Part shown: positions 1-9,176 of the stretch, piece after piece | How positions within the stretch are numbered: the first letter of the stretch is position 1 | Layout: each line of letters opens with the position of its first letter | Origin: Haloarcula laminariae | Lineage (GTDB): Archaea; Halobacteriota; Halobacteria; Halobacteriales; Haloarculaceae | Length of the DNA stretch: 64,000 nucleotides | Assembly (NCBI RefSeq): GCF_025457605.1 | Contig: NZ_JAMZFY010000002.1 | Location: forward strand, 868,001 to 932,000 | Reading direction: 5' to 3' | Position numbers and translations under genes: made by a program | The notes under the pieces: generated by a model | What the model was told of the DNA's origin: nothing | What the model saw: the letters and a program-made list of their open reading frames with translations, nothing else | The model's database searches: none

Positions 1-11
1 GAGGACGAATA

Positions 12-299
12 ATGCCACTGACACCCGAGACGCTCACACGACACGAACTCGTCGGCCTCGACGTCGAGGTCGTCGCCGCGTCCAACCCGGACGCAGTCGG
101 TATCAGCGGCTCGGTCGTCATGGAGACGACCCAGCTGCTGACGGTAGAGCGAGACGCTCGGGTGTGGCACGTGCCGAAGGCGGACGCGACGTTCGCGTTC
201 ACGCTCGACTCGGACGAGACAGTCCGTGTCGAGGGCGAGCGACTCGTCGACCGTCCCGCCCGACGCACAGCGAACGCAGGTGATTCCAAATGGCGCTAG
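12..299 (+). CDS. rnp1: Ribonuclease P protein component 1 (Rpp29/Pop4 family)
   Basis: 95 aa. Protein subunit of the archaeal RNase P ribonucleoprotein, which trims the 5' leader of pre-tRNAs. The sequence shows a short start (LTRHELVGLDVEV) followed by a small beta-barrel with the family pattern GISGSVVMETTQLLTVE and a C-terminal FTLDSDETVRVEGERL. Its ATG overlaps a TAA stop (TAATG), so an upstream gene, presumably L29, ends at base 12. Its 3' end overlaps the S17 start by 10 bp, which places it inside the ribosomal operon, as is usual in archaea. Length fits the family. Confidence 0.93.
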   Translation: MPLTPETLTRHELVGLDVEVVAASNPDAVGISGSVVMETTQLLTVERDARVWHVPKADATFAFTLDSDETVRVEGERLVDRPARRTANAGDSKWR

Positions 300-616
300 G
301 ACTGAACGTACAGGAACCGGAGACGGCCTGTTCCGACCAGAACTGCCCCTTCCACGGAGAGCTCTCCGTGCGCGGGCAGACACTGGAAGGAGAGGTCGCC
401 TCCACTGACATGGAGAAGACCGTCGTCGTCGAACGCGAGTACGACGTGAAGGTGCCCAAATACGACCGCTTTATGAAGCGGCGGAGCCGCGTCCCGGCTC
501 ACGCACCCGACTGTCTCGACCTCGCGGTCGGTGACACGGTCACGATAGCAGAGTGTCGACCGCTCTCGAAGACAAAGAGCCACGTCGTTGTGGCTATCGA
601 GGACGGTGAGCAATAA
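290..616 (+). CDS. rps17: 30S ribosomal protein S17
   Basis: 108 aa. Small-subunit protein that binds 16S rRNA early in assembly. It has an OB-fold with [28 protein letters not shown] and the family signature [21 protein letters not shown] near the C-terminus. The archaeal N-terminal extension contains Cys residues ([11 protein letters not shown]). The ATG lies inside the end of rnp1. The stop shares one base with the L14 start (TAATG), suggesting translational coupling. Confidence 0.96.
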   Translation: MALGLNVQEPETACSDQNCPFHGELSVRGQTLEGEVASTDMEKTVVVEREYDVKVPKYDRFMKRRSRVPAHAPDCLDLAVGDTVTIAECRPLSKTKSHVVVAIEDGEQ

Positions 617-1014
617 TGGAGGCGCTCAACGCCGACGTCACCCAGGGCCTGGAGAAGGGCTCGCTGATCACGTGTGCCGACAACACCGGCGCACGCCAGC
701 TGAAAGTCATCTCCGTTCACGGCTACTCGGGGACGAAGAACCGCCATCCGAAGGCGGGGCTGGGCGACAAGATCACGGTCTCGGTCACCAAGGGGACACC
801 CGAAATGCGTCGCCAGGTGCTCGAAGCCGTCGTCGTCCGCCAGCGCAAACCCATCCGCCGTCCCGACGGCACCCGCGTCAAGTTCGAAGACAACGCGGCC
901 GTCATCGTGGACGAGAACGAGGACCCGCGCGGGACCGAGCTGAAAGGCCCCATCTCGCGGGAAGTCGCCGAACGGTTCGGGAGTGTCGCCTCCGCAGCGA
1001 CGATGATTGTATAG
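616..1014 (+). CDS. rpl14: 50S ribosomal protein L14
   Basis: 132 aa. Large-subunit protein at the subunit interface. It contains the L14 signature ([24 protein letters not shown]), the basic segment [25 protein letters not shown], and the conserved end [22 protein letters not shown]. Length is normal for archaea. It lies between S17 (1-base overlap) and L24 in the expected spc order. Confidence 0.97.
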   Translation: MEALNADVTQGLEKGSLITCADNTGARQLKVISVHGYSGTKNRHPKAGLGDKITVSVTKGTPEMRRQVLEAVVVRQRKPIRRPDGTRVKFEDNAAVIVDENEDPRGTELKGPISREVAERFGSVASAATMIV

Positions 1015-1018
1015 AACC

Positions 1019-1381
1019 ATGACAACACAACCAGACAAACAGCGAAAGAGCGATCGAGACGCCCCGCTGCACGAGCGACACAAGCAGGTGCGGGCCACGC
1101 TGTCGGCCGACCTCCGCGAGGAGTACGGCCAGCGCAACGTCCGCGTCAACGCCGGGGACACCGTCGAGGTGCTCCGTGGCGACTACGCCGGCGAGTCGGG
1201 CGAGGTCCTCACCGTCGACCTCTCGGATGCCGTCATCCACGTGGAGGACGTCACCCTGGAGACCACCGACGGCGAGGAAGTTCCCCGCCCGCTCGACGCC
1301 TCGAACGTTCGGGTCACGGACCTGAACACCGAGGACGAGCGCCGCGAGGCGCGTCTCGAATCGGAGGATGATTCCGCATGA
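1019..1381 (+). CDS. rpl24: 50S ribosomal protein L24
   Basis: 120 aa from the ATG at 1019. An in-frame ATG at 1007 lies inside L14, and the shorter form [12 protein letters not shown] matches the family start better. Assembly-initiating large-subunit protein with a KOW motif ([25 protein letters not shown]) in its first half and an acidic halophilic tail ([18 protein letters not shown]). The stop overlaps the S4e ATG by four bases (ATGA). Confidence 0.95.
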   Translation: MTTQPDKQRKSDRDAPLHERHKQVRATLSADLREEYGQRNVRVNAGDTVEVLRGDYAGESGEVLTVDLSDAVIHVEDVTLETTDGEEVPRPLDASNVRVTDLNTEDERREARLESEDDSA

Positions 1382-2082
1382 GCAAGCATCAGAAGCGCCT
1401 GTCGGTGCCAAACAGCTGGCCCGTCGAGCGCAAGACGGCAACGTTTACGGTCAAGGCCGGTGCCGGCCCGCACGGTGAGTCGGGGGTCCCCCTGCTCATC
1501 GTCCTGCGGGACGTGCTGGGCTACGCCGACAACCGCAAGGAAGCGCGCTACGCGCTCAACGAGGACAACGTCCTCATCAACGGGAAGGCCGTCTCCGACG
1601 AGGAACGGCCCGTCGGGATGTTCGACATCATGGCCTTCACCGAGCGCGAGGAGTACTACCGCGTCTTCCCCGGCGAGGGCGGACGGCTGGCGCTGACGGC
1701 CATCGAGGCCGACGCCGCCGAGTCCAAGCTCGGGAAGATCGCCACCAAGACCAACGTCGCCGGCGGCGACGTCCAGCTCGGTCTCCACGACGGTGAGACG
1801 CTCATCGTCGAGGACGGCGACCAGTACTCGGGCGGCGACTCCGTCGTCGTCGACAACGAGACCAGCGAGGTCATCGCCCACTTCGAGTACGAAGAGGGCG
1901 CGCTGGTCACGGCCGTCGACGGCGCCCACGCGGGCGAGATCGGCACCGTCGACGAGATTCAGGTCACCCCCGGCTCGGCCCAGAACAACGTCCTCGTCGA
2001 ACAGGACGAGGGCGAGGGCTTCGAGACGGTCGAGGAGTACGTCGTCGTCATCGACGAGAACTTCACGGGTGATGACGAATGA
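1378..2082 (+). CDS. rps4e: 30S ribosomal protein S4e
   Basis: 234 aa. Archaeal/eukaryotic-type small-subunit protein. Order of parts: N-terminal S4e region ([29 protein letters not shown]), S4-like RNA-binding segment ([22 protein letters not shown]), central domain (GMFDIMAF...YYRVF) and a C-terminal KOW region ([13 protein letters not shown]). This gene in the spc operon is diagnostic for archaea. It overlaps both neighbours by four bases. Confidence 0.97.
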   Translation: MSKHQKRLSVPNSWPVERKTATFTVKAGAGPHGESGVPLLIVLRDVLGYADNRKEARYALNEDNVLINGKAVSDEERPVGMFDIMAFTEREEYYRVFPGEGGRLALTAIEADAAESKLGKIATKTNVAGGDVQLGLHDGETLIVEDGDQYSGGDSVVVDNETSEVIAHFEYEEGALVTAVDGAHAGEIGTVDEIQVTPGSAQNNVLVEQDEGEGFETVEEYVVVIDENFTGDDE

Positions 2083-2612
2083 GCTCGGATAGCGAATCCG
2101 GCGCCGACTTCCACGAGATGCGCGAACCGAGCATCGAGAAGGTCGTCGTCCACATGGGCATCGGCCACGGTGGCCAGGACCTGGCTAACGCCGAGGACAT
2201 CATCACCGAGATTACGGGACAGAGCCCGGTTCGAACCCGGGCCAAGAAGACCGTCGGCGAGTTCGACATCCGGCAGGGCGACCCCATCGGTACGAAGGTC
2301 ACCCTCCGCGGTGACGACGCCGAGGCGTTCCTCGAGACCGCGCTGCCGCTCGCCGAACTGGCCGCGAGCCAGTTCGACGACACCGGCAACTTCAGCTTCG
2401 GTATCGAGGAACACACCGAGTTCCCGAGCCAGGAGTACGACCCGAGCATCGGAATCTACGGGCTGGACGTGACGGTCAACCTCGTCCGCCCCGGCTATCG
2501 CGTCGCCAAGCGGGACAAGGCGTCCCGCTCGATTCCGTCGAACCACCGACTCAACCCGGCGGACGCAGTCGCCTTCATCGAGTCGACCTTCGACGTTGAG
2601 GTGAGCGAATGA
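2079..2612 (+). CDS. rpl5: 50S ribosomal protein L5
   Basis: 177 aa. Binds 5S rRNA in the central protuberance. Visible features: [52 protein letters not shown] and the C-terminal [21 protein letters not shown]. The last codons overlap the start of S14 (ATGA). Length and position are typical. Confidence 0.97.
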   Translation: MSSDSESGADFHEMREPSIEKVVVHMGIGHGGQDLANAEDIITEITGQSPVRTRAKKTVGEFDIRQGDPIGTKVTLRGDDAEAFLETALPLAELAASQFDDTGNFSFGIEEHTEFPSQEYDPSIGIYGLDVTVNLVRPGYRVAKRDKASRSIPSNHRLNPADAVAFIESTFDVEVSE

Positions 2613-2770
2613 GCGAAAGCGAGACCCAACAGACCGAACGGACCGGCCAGCTCGAGTCCTGTCAGCGCTGCGGGCGCGAGCAGGGACTCGTCGGCAAGTA
2701 CGACATCTGGCTGTGTCGCCAGTGCTTCCGGGAGATCTCCCGAGGCATGGGCTTCAGGAAGTACAGCTAA
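2609..2770 (+). CDS. rps14: 30S ribosomal protein S14, zinc-binding type
   Basis: 53 aa, short enough to miss in automatic scans. Small-subunit head protein. Two CxxC pairs (CQRC near residues 18-21 and CRQC near 36-39) form the zinc site, followed by the conserved basic tail [14 protein letters not shown]. The ATG overlaps the L5 stop by four bases. The next gene (S8) starts two bases after its stop. Confidence 0.96.
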   Translation: MSESETQQTERTGQLESCQRCGREQGLVGKYDIWLCRQCFREISRGMGFRKYS

Positions 2771-2772
2771 CA

Positions 2773-3165
2773 ATGACAGGAAACGACCCATTCGCCAACG
2801 CACTGTCGGCACTCAACAACGCCGAGAGCGTCGGGCATCTGGAGCAGACGGTATCGCCCGCCTCGAACGAGATCGGTAGCGTACTCGAGGTCTTCTACGA
2901 CCGCGGGTACATCGACGGGTTCACATTCGTCGACGACGGCAAAGCCGGTGAGTTCGAGGTCGAACTGAAAGGAGCCATCAACGAGTGTGGCCCGGTCAAG
3001 CCCCGCTACTCTGCGGGCGCAGACGAGTTCGAGAAGTGGGAGAAGCGGTTCCTCCCCGCCCGTGACTACGGGACCCTCGTCGTGACGACCAGCCACGGAG
3101 TCATGAGCCACTACGAGGCTCGTGAGGAAGGCGTCGGTGGCCAAGTAATCGCGTACGTGTACTAA
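2773..3165 (+). CDS. rps8: 30S ribosomal protein S8
   Basis: 130 aa from the ATG at 2773. A longer in-frame reading back to 2713 would run through S14. The start MTGNDPFANALSALNNAESVG matches the S8 family start. Primary 16S rRNA-binding protein. The C-terminal signature LVVTTSHGVMSHYEAREEGVGGQVIAYVY is clear. It has a haloarchaeal acidic composition and sits two bases from S14 and from L6. Confidence 0.96.
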   Translation: MTGNDPFANALSALNNAESVGHLEQTVSPASNEIGSVLEVFYDRGYIDGFTFVDDGKAGEFEVELKGAINECGPVKPRYSAGADEFEKWEKRFLPARDYGTLVVTTSHGVMSHYEAREEGVGGQVIAYVY

Positions 3166-3167
3166 CA

Positions 3168-3704
3168 ATGCCACGAGTAGAACTGGAGATTCCGGAGGAC
3201 GTGTCCGTCTCCCAGGACCATCTCGACCTCACGGTCGAGGGTCCCAACGGGGCGGTCACACGTCGGCTCTGGTATCCCGACATCGACGTCACAGTCGCGG
3301 ACGACGTCGTCGCGGTCGAGTCCGACGAGGACGACGCCAAGACGATGTCGACCATCGGGACCTTCGAGAGCCACATAGAGAACATGTTCCACGGCGTCGT
3401 CGAGGGGTGGGAGTACGAGATGGAAGTCTTCTACTCTCACTTCCCGATGCAGGTCGACGTCAACGGTGACGAGGTCGTCATCGAGAACTTCCTCGGCGAG
3501 AAGGCCGCCCGTCGGACCACCGTTCACGGTGACACCGACGTGTCGGTCGACGGCGAGGAACTGACCGTGACCGGCCCCGACATCGAGGCCGTCGGCCAGA
3601 CCGCCGCGGACATCGAACAGCTCACACGCATCAACGACAAGGACGTGCGCGTGTTCCAGGACGGGGTGTACATCACCCAGAAACCGTCCCGAGGTGACGC
3701 CTGA
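3168..3704 (+). CDS. rpl6: 50S ribosomal protein L6
   Basis: 178 aa. Large-subunit protein near the factor-binding site. It has two L6 repeats: [32 protein letters not shown] at the N-terminus and a C-terminal half with [36 protein letters not shown]. The stop shares one base with the L32e start (TGATG). Order and length are as expected. Confidence 0.96.
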   Translation: MPRVELEIPEDVSVSQDHLDLTVEGPNGAVTRRLWYPDIDVTVADDVVAVESDEDDAKTMSTIGTFESHIENMFHGVVEGWEYEMEVFYSHFPMQVDVNGDEVVIENFLGEKAARRTTVHGDTDVSVDGEELTVTGPDIEAVGQTAADIEQLTRINDKDVRVFQDGVYITQKPSRGDA

Positions 3705-4411
3705 TGGCGGACAACGACGAATACGACGAACTCACCGATATCAGCGGCGTCGGCGAGGCAAAGGCCGACGCACTTCGCGAAGCGGGCTTCCAGACGGTCG
3801 ACGACATCCGCGGGGCCGACCAGTCGGAACTGGCCGAAGCCCAGGGTGTCGGCAACGCGCTGGCCGCCCGAATCAAGGCCGACGTCGGCGGGCTCGAAGT
3901 CGAGACCGAGACCGACGCCGAAGTCGAAGAGGAAGGCGAAGACGAGTCCGAGGCCGACGAGGACGTGGAGACGGAGCTCCAGCCCCGCGGTCTCGCCGAC
4001 AAGACGCCGGACCTGGACGACGAGACGGCCCGACTGCTGGCCCAGCGACACCGCGTCGGCGGCCCGCAGTTCAACCGGCAGGACCACCACAAGAAAAAGC
4101 GCGTCCCGACCTCCTGGCGCAAGCCGCGCGGCGACCTCTCGAAACAGCGCCGCGGTATCAAGGGGAAGGGCGACACCGTCGAGGCGGGCTTCCGCTCGCC
4201 GAAGGCGGTCCGTGGCAAACACCCCTCGGGCTTCGAGGAAGTCCGTGTCCACAACACGGACGACCTGGAGGGCGTCGACGGCGACGTCGAGGCCGTCCGC
4301 ATCGCCTCGAAGGTCGGCGCCCGCAAGCGCGAGCGCATCGAGGAGGAAGCCGAGGACGCGGGTATCCGCGTGCTCAACCCCACCTACGAGGAAGTCGAGG
4401 TGAGTGAGTAA
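3704..4411 (+). CDS. rpl32e: 50S ribosomal protein L32e with N-terminal helix-hairpin-helix extension
   Basis: 235 aa, much longer than non-halophilic L32e (about 130 aa). Residues about 8-60 form a helix-hairpin-helix type segment ([19 protein letters not shown] and [20 protein letters not shown]), followed by an acidic linker (about 62-90). The L32e core starts near residue 110 ([29 protein letters not shown]). The HhH extension is known in haloarchaeal L32e. It overlaps L6 and L19e by one base each. Confidence 0.95.
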   Translation: MADNDEYDELTDISGVGEAKADALREAGFQTVDDIRGADQSELAEAQGVGNALAARIKADVGGLEVETETDAEVEEEGEDESEADEDVETELQPRGLADKTPDLDDETARLLAQRHRVGGPQFNRQDHHKKKRVPTSWRKPRGDLSKQRRGIKGKGDTVEAGFRSPKAVRGKHPSGFEEVRVHNTDDLEGVDGDVEAVRIASKVGARKRERIEEEAEDAGIRVLNPTYEEVEVSE

Positions 4412-4860
4412 TGACGGATCTGTCCGCACAGAAGCGACTCGCATCGGACATCCTCGACGTCGGGAAGAACCGCGTCTGGTTCAACCCCGACCGCCAGGGT
4501 GACATCGCCGACGCCATCACTCGCGAGGACGTTCGCGAGCTGGTCGAGGAGGGTGCCATCACGGCCAAGGACAAGAAGGGCAACTCCCGCGGTCGCGCCC
4601 GCGAACGCAAGGAGAAGCAGGCCTACGGCCACCAGAAGGGAGCCGGTTCCCGGAAGGGCAAGGCCGGCGCCCGACAGAATGAAAAGGAGAACTGGGAGTC
4701 CCGCATTCGCGCACAGCGAAAGAAGCTCCGCGAACTGCGTGACGACGTCACGCTCTCGACCTCCGCCTACCGCGACCTCTACGACAAGGCCGGCGGTGGC
4801 GAGTTCGACAGCGTCGCCGATCTCGAACGATACATCGACGCAAACCACGGTGACGAATAA
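4411..4860 (+). CDS. rpl19e: 50S ribosomal protein L19e
   Basis: 149 aa. Archaeal/eukaryotic large-subunit protein. It begins with the family pattern LSAQKRLASDILDVGKNRVWFNPDRQGDIADAITREDVRELVEEGAI, followed by a very basic helical middle (RGRARERKEKQAYGHQKGAGSRKG) and a long C-terminal helix. The stop overlaps the L18 start (TAATG). Confidence 0.97.
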   Translation: MTDLSAQKRLASDILDVGKNRVWFNPDRQGDIADAITREDVRELVEEGAITAKDKKGNSRGRARERKEKQAYGHQKGAGSRKGKAGARQNEKENWESRIRAQRKKLRELRDDVTLSTSAYRDLYDKAGGGEFDSVADLERYIDANHGDE

Positions 4861-5423
4861 TGGCGACAGGACCACGATACAAGGTGCCGATGCGGCGACG
4901 CCGCGAGGCCCGAACGGATTACCATCAGCGGTTGCGCCTGCTGAAATCCGGCAAGCCCCGCCTTGTCGCTCGAAAGAGCAACAAGCACACCAGGGCGCAG
5001 CTGGTGACTCTCGGACCAAACGGCGACCGCACGCTGGCGGCAGCACAGTCGGGCGACCTCGAGGAGTACGGCTGGGAGGCGCCGACGGGCAACATGCCCG
5101 CGGCCTACCTCACCGGTCTGCTCGCCGGGCTTCGCGCGCTGGACGCTGGCGTCGAGGAAGCGGTGCTCGACATCGGCCTTAACACCCCGACCCCCGGAAG
5201 CAAAGTGTTCGCAATACAGGAAGGCGCTATCGACGCCGGCCTCGAAATCCCCCACAACGACGACGTGCTCGCGGACTGGCAGCGCACGCGCGGTGCCCAC
5301 ATCGCCGAGTACGACGAGATGCTGGACGAGCCGCTGTACAGCGGGGACTTCGACGCTGCAGACCTCCCGGAGCATTTCGACGACATTCGGGAGACACTAC
5401 TGGAAGGTGACATCGAACTATGA
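4860..5423 (+). CDS. rpl18: 50S ribosomal protein L18
   Basis: 187 aa. Binds 5S rRNA. Visible signature: [43 protein letters not shown], then [14 protein letters not shown] and [31 protein letters not shown]. The extended acidic C-terminus is archaeal. It overlaps S5 by four bases. Confidence 0.97.
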   Translation: MATGPRYKVPMRRRREARTDYHQRLRLLKSGKPRLVARKSNKHTRAQLVTLGPNGDRTLAAAQSGDLEEYGWEAPTGNMPAAYLTGLLAGLRALDAGVEEAVLDIGLNTPTPGSKVFAIQEGAIDAGLEIPHNDDVLADWQRTRGAHIAEYDEMLDEPLYSGDFDAADLPEHFDDIRETLLEGDIEL

Positions 5424-6058
5424 GTGGTAACAACGGCTGGGAACCCCGCACACGCCTCGGCAAGCAGGTCGTCGAGGGCGAGATCGACTCCATGCAGGAG
5501 GCGCTCAACTCCGGGCTTCCCCTGAAAGAATCGGAAGTCGTCGACCAGCTCGTTCCCGACCTGGAAGACGAAGTGCTGGACATCAACATGGTCCAGCGGA
5601 TGACCGACTCCGGCCGGCGGGTGAAGTTCCGCTGTGTCGTCGCGGTCGGTAACCGCGACGGGCTGGTCGGCTACGCCGAGGGGCGTGACGACCAGGTCGG
5701 CGGCGCCATCCAGAAGGCCATCGACGTGGCCAAACTGAACATCATCGACGTCTCCCGCGGCTGTGGGTCCTGGGAGTGTGGCTGTGGCCGTCCGCACACG
5801 GTCGCGCTGCGCACCGAGGGCAAGGCCGGGAGCGTCGAGGTCGAGCTCCAGCCGGCCCCGCGCGGGCTGGGCCTTGCCGGCGGGGAGACCGTCCGCAAGG
5901 TGCTCGAACTCGCCGGCATCGAGGACATCTGGACCCGTTCGAGCGGGAACACCCGGACCACGGTCAACTTCGCGAAGGCTACCTTCAACGCCCTCCAGAA
6001 CACGGCCGAGGCCCGCGTCCCCGAGCGCACCTTCGAGAAACGAGAGGTGATTGAGTGA
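5420..6058 (+). CDS. rps5: 30S ribosomal protein S5
   Basis: 212 aa. Small-subunit protein involved in decoding accuracy. It has the S5 double-stranded-RNA-binding N-domain ([35 protein letters not shown]) and the C-domain ([31 protein letters not shown]). The segment [16 protein letters not shown] is Cys-rich, as in archaeal S5. It overlaps L18 and L30 by four bases. Confidence 0.97.
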   Translation: MSGNNGWEPRTRLGKQVVEGEIDSMQEALNSGLPLKESEVVDQLVPDLEDEVLDINMVQRMTDSGRRVKFRCVVAVGNRDGLVGYAEGRDDQVGGAIQKAIDVAKLNIIDVSRGCGSWECGCGRPHTVALRTEGKAGSVEVELQPAPRGLGLAGGETVRKVLELAGIEDIWTRSSGNTRTTVNFAKATFNALQNTAEARVPERTFEKREVIE

Positions 6059-6522
6059 TGCAAGCACTCGTCCAGATCCGCGGCGACGTGAACATGGATA
6101 CGGACATCCACGACACGCTGAAGATGCTGAACATCCACCACGTCAACCACTGTACGTTCGTCCCGGACACGGACGCGTACAACGGCATGGTGTCGAAGGT
6201 CAACGACTTCGTGGCCTTCGGCGAGCCCAGCCAGGACACCGTCGAACTCCTGCTCGAGACCCGCGCCGAGCCCGCCGAGGGCGACGCCGACGTCGACGAC
6301 GAGTGGATCGCCGAGAACACCGAGTTCGACGACATCGAGGGGCTGGCCTGGGCGCTGGTCTCCGAGGAGACGACGCTGCAGGAGCAGGGTCTCTCCCCGA
6401 CACTCCGTCTGCACCCGCCGCGTGGCGGCCACGACGGCATCAAACACCCGACCAAGGAGGGCGGTGAACTCGGGCGACACGACACCGAGGGCATCGACGC
6501 GCTCCTGGAGGCGATGCGATAA
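6055..6522 (+). CDS. rpl30: 50S ribosomal protein L30
   Basis: 155 aa, the longer archaeal/eukaryotic form. It begins [52 protein letters not shown] (the L30 fold) and ends with a C-terminal region containing [25 protein letters not shown]. The stop shares one base with the L15 start (TAATG). Confidence 0.97.
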   Translation: MMQALVQIRGDVNMDTDIHDTLKMLNIHHVNHCTFVPDTDAYNGMVSKVNDFVAFGEPSQDTVELLLETRAEPAEGDADVDDEWIAENTEFDDIEGLAWALVSEETTLQEQGLSPTLRLHPPRGGHDGIKHPTKEGGELGRHDTEGIDALLEAMR

Positions 6523-7016
6523 TGACGAGCAAGAAACGACGACAGCGCGGTTCGCGCACGCACGGTGGCGGCTCGCACAAGAACCGACGCGGCGCCGGAC
6601 ACCGCGGTGGCCGCGGGGCCGCCGGCCGCGACAAACACGAGTTCCACAACTACGAGCCGCTGGGCAAGAGCGGATTCAAGCGCCCCGAACAGGCTCAGGA
6701 AGAGGTCGCGACGGTCGACGTCCGCGAGCTCGACGAGAACGCCGTGCTGTACGCGGCCGACGGGCTCGCCGAGGAGGACGGCGACGGCTACGTCATCGAC
6801 GCCCGCGAGGTCGTCGACGAGGCCGAGGACGCCGACCTGGTGAAGGTACTCGGTGCGGGGCAGGTCCGCAACGAGCTCACCCTCATCGCCGACGAGTTCT
6901 CGGCCGGCGCAGTCGAGAAAGTCGAGGACGCCGGCGGCACCGCAAAGTTGACGGACCTCGGTGAGGAACGGCAGGCAGATGCCGACACCGAAGGCGAATC
7001 GGACGACGAGGAATAA
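6522..7016 (+). CDS. rpl15: 50S ribosomal protein L15
   Basis: 164 aa. Large-subunit assembly protein. The glycine/arginine-rich N-terminus (RQRGSRTHGGGSHKNRRGAGHRGGRG) and the C-terminal L15 signature (VKVLGAGQVRNELTLIADEFSAGAVEKVEDAGGTAKLTDL) are clear. It is the last ribosomal gene here. secY starts 9 bases after the stop, with GGAACAACA between them. Confidence 0.96.
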   Translation: MTSKKRRQRGSRTHGGGSHKNRRGAGHRGGRGAAGRDKHEFHNYEPLGKSGFKRPEQAQEEVATVDVRELDENAVLYAADGLAEEDGDGYVIDAREVVDEAEDADLVKVLGAGQVRNELTLIADEFSAGAVEKVEDAGGTAKLTDLGEERQADADTEGESDDEE

Positions 7017-7025
7017 GGAACAACA

Positions 7026-8501
7026 ATGAGTTGGAAGGACACCGCCGAACCACTGCTCGTGCGGATGCCGGCAGTCCGCCGTCCGGAAGGACACGTCCCG
7101 TTCAAGCGCAAACTCGCGTGGACGGGGGGCGTGTTGGTACTGTATTTCTTCCTGACGAACGTGAAGCTGTTCGGCCTCGACATCGACGCGAGCCAGCAGG
7201 TCTTCGGCCGATTCGGGTCGATTCTGGCCTCCGGCCAGGGGAGTATCATGCAGCTGGGTATCGGGCCCATCGTCACCGCGTCCATCGTGTTGCAGCTACT
7301 CGGTGGAGCGAACCTGCTCGGGTTGAACACGCAGGACGACCCGCGGGACCAGATCCTCTACCAGGGGCTCCAGAAGCTGCTGGTGCTCGTGATGATCTGC
7401 CTGACCGGCATCCCGATGGTGTTTGCGGCGAACTTCCTGCCGCCGGACGCGGCCGTGGCCCAGTCGCTGGGCATCGGTACGACCGGCGTGCAGGCGCTCA
7501 TCTTCGCCCAGATGTTCGTCGGCGGTGTCCTCATCCTGTTCATGGACGAGGTCATCTCGAAGTGGGGCGTCGGCTCCGGTATCGGCCTGTTCATCGTCGC
7601 CGGCGTGAGCCAGCGACTGCTGGGCGGACTGCTGTCGACCCCCTTCATCGGGAACCAGAACGGGATCGTCTACACGTGGTATCTCTACATCACTGGCCAG
7701 CAGGCTACGGGGTCGCTGTTTACCGCGTCTGGTATCCAGACCCTGTTCCTCTCGCCCGGTGGCGGCCGACTGCTCGCGTTGATTACGACGGTGCTCATCT
7801 TCTCCATCGTCGTCTACGCGGAGTCGGTCCGCGTCGAGATACCCCTCTCGAACGCGCGGGTCAAGGGCGCGCGCGGTCGCTTCCCCGTGAAGCTCATCTA
7901 CGCGAGCGTCCTGCCGATGATCCTCGTCCGCGCGCTCCAGGCCAACATCCAGTTCCTGGGGCGTATCCTCGACCAGCAGCTCGCGAACCTGCCGGGCTGG
8001 ATCGGGACCTACAACAACGCCGGGCAGCCGGTGAGTGGCGTGTTCTACTACCTGGCACCCATCCAGTCGCCCGGCGACTGGATGTGGTTCCTCGACGCGA
8101 CGACCCAGCCGGTCTGGCAGATACTCGTCCGCATCGGCGTGGACCTCACCTTCATGCTGATCGGCGGGGCTATCTTCGCCGTCTTCTGGGTCGAGACCAC
8201 CGATATGGGCCCCGAGGCGACGGCGAAACAGATCCACAACTCCGGGATGCAGATTCCCGGCTTCCGGCAGAACGTCGGCGTCATCGAGAAGGTGCTCGAA
8301 CGCTACATCCCGCAGGTCACCGTCATCGGCGGTGCCCTCGTCGGACTGCTGGCTGTCATGGCCAACATGATGGGTACTATCGGCAACGTCTCCGGGACGG
8401 GGCTGTTGCTTACGGTCTCTATCACGTACAAGCTGTACGAGGAGATCGCCGAGGAGCAGCTCATGGAGATGCACCCGATGATGCGCCAGATGTTCGGCTG
8501 A
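7026..8501 (+). CDS. secY: Protein translocase subunit SecY (Sec61 alpha)
   Basis: 491 aa. Channel subunit of the Sec translocon in the cytoplasmic membrane. About ten membrane segments are visible (for example LAWTGGVLVLYFFLTNVKLFGLD and AFWVETTDMG-type loops). The plug/TM2 area reads FGSILASGQGSIMQLGIGPIVTASIVLQLLGGA, and the cytosolic loop has ARVKGARGRFPVKLIYASVLPMILV. Last gene of the ribosomal operon. Its final 21 bases, encoding MRQMFG-stop, are repeated exactly at 29008-29028: an element has inserted at the 3' end without changing the protein. Confidence 0.97.
   Translation: MSWKDTAEPLLVRMPAVRRPEGHVPFKRKLAWTGGVLVLYFFLTNVKLFGLDIDASQQVFGRFGSILASGQGSIMQLGIGPIVTASIVLQLLGGANLLGLNTQDDPRDQILYQGLQKLLVLVMICLTGIPMVFAANFLPPDAAVAQSLGIGTTGVQALIFAQMFVGGVLILFMDEVISKWGVGSGIGLFIVAGVSQRLLGGLLSTPFIGNQNGIVYTWYLYITGQQATGSLFTASGIQTLFLSPGGGRLLALITTVLIFSIVVYAESVRVEIPLSNARVKGARGRFPVKLIYASVLPMILVRALQANIQFLGRILDQQLANLPGWIGTYNNAGQPVSGVFYYLAPIQSPGDWMWFLDATTQPVWQILVRIGVDLTFMLIGGAIFAVFWVETTDMGPEATAKQIHNSGMQIPGFRQNVGVIEKVLERYIPQVTVIGGALVGLLAVMANMMGTIGNVSGTGLLLTVSITYKLYEEIAEEQLMEMHPMMRQMFG
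8481..8501 (+). repeat. attL core (last 21 bases of secY)
   Basis: 21-bp direct repeat, identical to 29008-29028. It starts ATGCGCCAGATG, ends GGCTGA and includes the secY stop codon. The bases just outside differ between copies (g before and g after here; c before and c after in the right copy), so the identity is exactly 21 bp. Confidence 0.88.
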
Positions 8502-8502
8502 G

Positions 8503-8521
8503 CTTACTACGATTCAGTAAG
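8503..8521. repeat. Inverted repeat next to attL (possible recombinase arm site)
   Basis: CTTACT, 7-base spacer, AGTAAG: a perfect 6-bp inverted repeat starting one base after the attL core. A related palindrome (TATTACTA-ATG-TAGTAATA) lies 10 bp inside the right core. The shared TTACT/AGTAA pattern suggests sites bound by integrase or an accessory factor. Confidence 0.4.
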
Positions 8522-8531
8522 ACTGACAATT

Positions 8532-8552
8532 TTGCCGCTTTACTTTTTCTCT
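8532..8552 (+). terminator. T-rich terminator supplied by the element after secY
   Basis: T-rich stretch (gccgctttactttttctct) about 35 bases after the secY stop, of the type that ends archaeal transcripts. It probably replaces the native T-tract now located after attR (29039-29048). Confidence 0.4.
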
Positions 8553-8579
8553 AGTAACTCCCGCCGATAGTTGTACGTA

Positions 8580-9176
8580 ATGTCTGATTCTGATGAGTCA
8601 CTCCCATCGCCTCACACATCACTAAAAATCGATAGAGAAGAGAAGAAAGAGTGGATGGAGGCAGTTGACGATGGAGATTACGACACCCTAAGTGACTTAA
8701 TCAAAACTTCTGTTCGTCACGAATTAGACGATAATTTCGGGTTCGTTGAGAACCATACAGAGCAAAGCAACACCCAAGAAGTCGACGTAGACCTCTCTGG
8801 AATCGAAGATAGACTCGATGTTTTAGCTCAACAGATATCTCGTGTTGAATCAGACCTGGGGCGTGTCTCTGACGGTGATGACGAAGATATCATAGACCCC
8901 AACTCTGATGAATTTTATCGAATTCAGGGAGAAGTTGAAAACGCGCTACCGTTGGTCGAAAGTGAAGAGCAAATGAAAGACTTGGAATTGGCTATGGAGC
9001 TTCCTATCTCCGAGAGAGCACGTGTTACAGGGTATGTCAGTGATATCGCTGCTGCCTTGGATGAACCTGAGGATGCCGTCAGACAAGCGTGCATGAACCT
9101 CAAAGAACAGAAGACTCGTGTGCAGGTGATAGTGGATGATAGTGGTAAGCGTCGATTCTTCGAGGTGGAGCGATGA
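8580..9176 (+). CDS. Unrecognised acidic protein co-transcribed with the integrase
   Basis: 198 aa from the ATG at 8580 (a TTG at 8571 is also in frame). The N-terminus (residues about 20-50) looks like a short helical segment (DREEKKEWMEAVDDGDYDTLSDLIKTSVRHEL). Residues about 75-105 could form a coiled coil (IEDRLDVLAQQISRVESDLGRV). The last 75 residues resemble a winged-helix unit (ELPISERARVTGYVSDIAAALDEPEDAVRQACMNLKEQ...VQVIVDDSGKRRFFEVER). It overlaps the integrase start by four bases (ATGA), so the two are made together. A DNA-binding partner or recombination directionality factor is a reasonable inference. Confidence 0.75.
   Translation: MSDSDESLPSPHTSLKIDREEKKEWMEAVDDGDYDTLSDLIKTSVRHELDDNFGFVENHTEQSNTQEVDVDLSGIEDRLDVLAQQISRVESDLGRVSDGDDEDIIDPNSDEFYRIQGEVENALPLVESEEQMKDLELAMELPISERARVTGYVSDIAAALDEPEDAVRQACMNLKEQKTRVQVIVDDSGKRRFFEVER

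Noticed and set aside
7031-8554. A 507-codon frame overlapping secY
   Set aside because: Same strand, shifted frame; arginine/proline-rich and not protein-like. SecY is certain.
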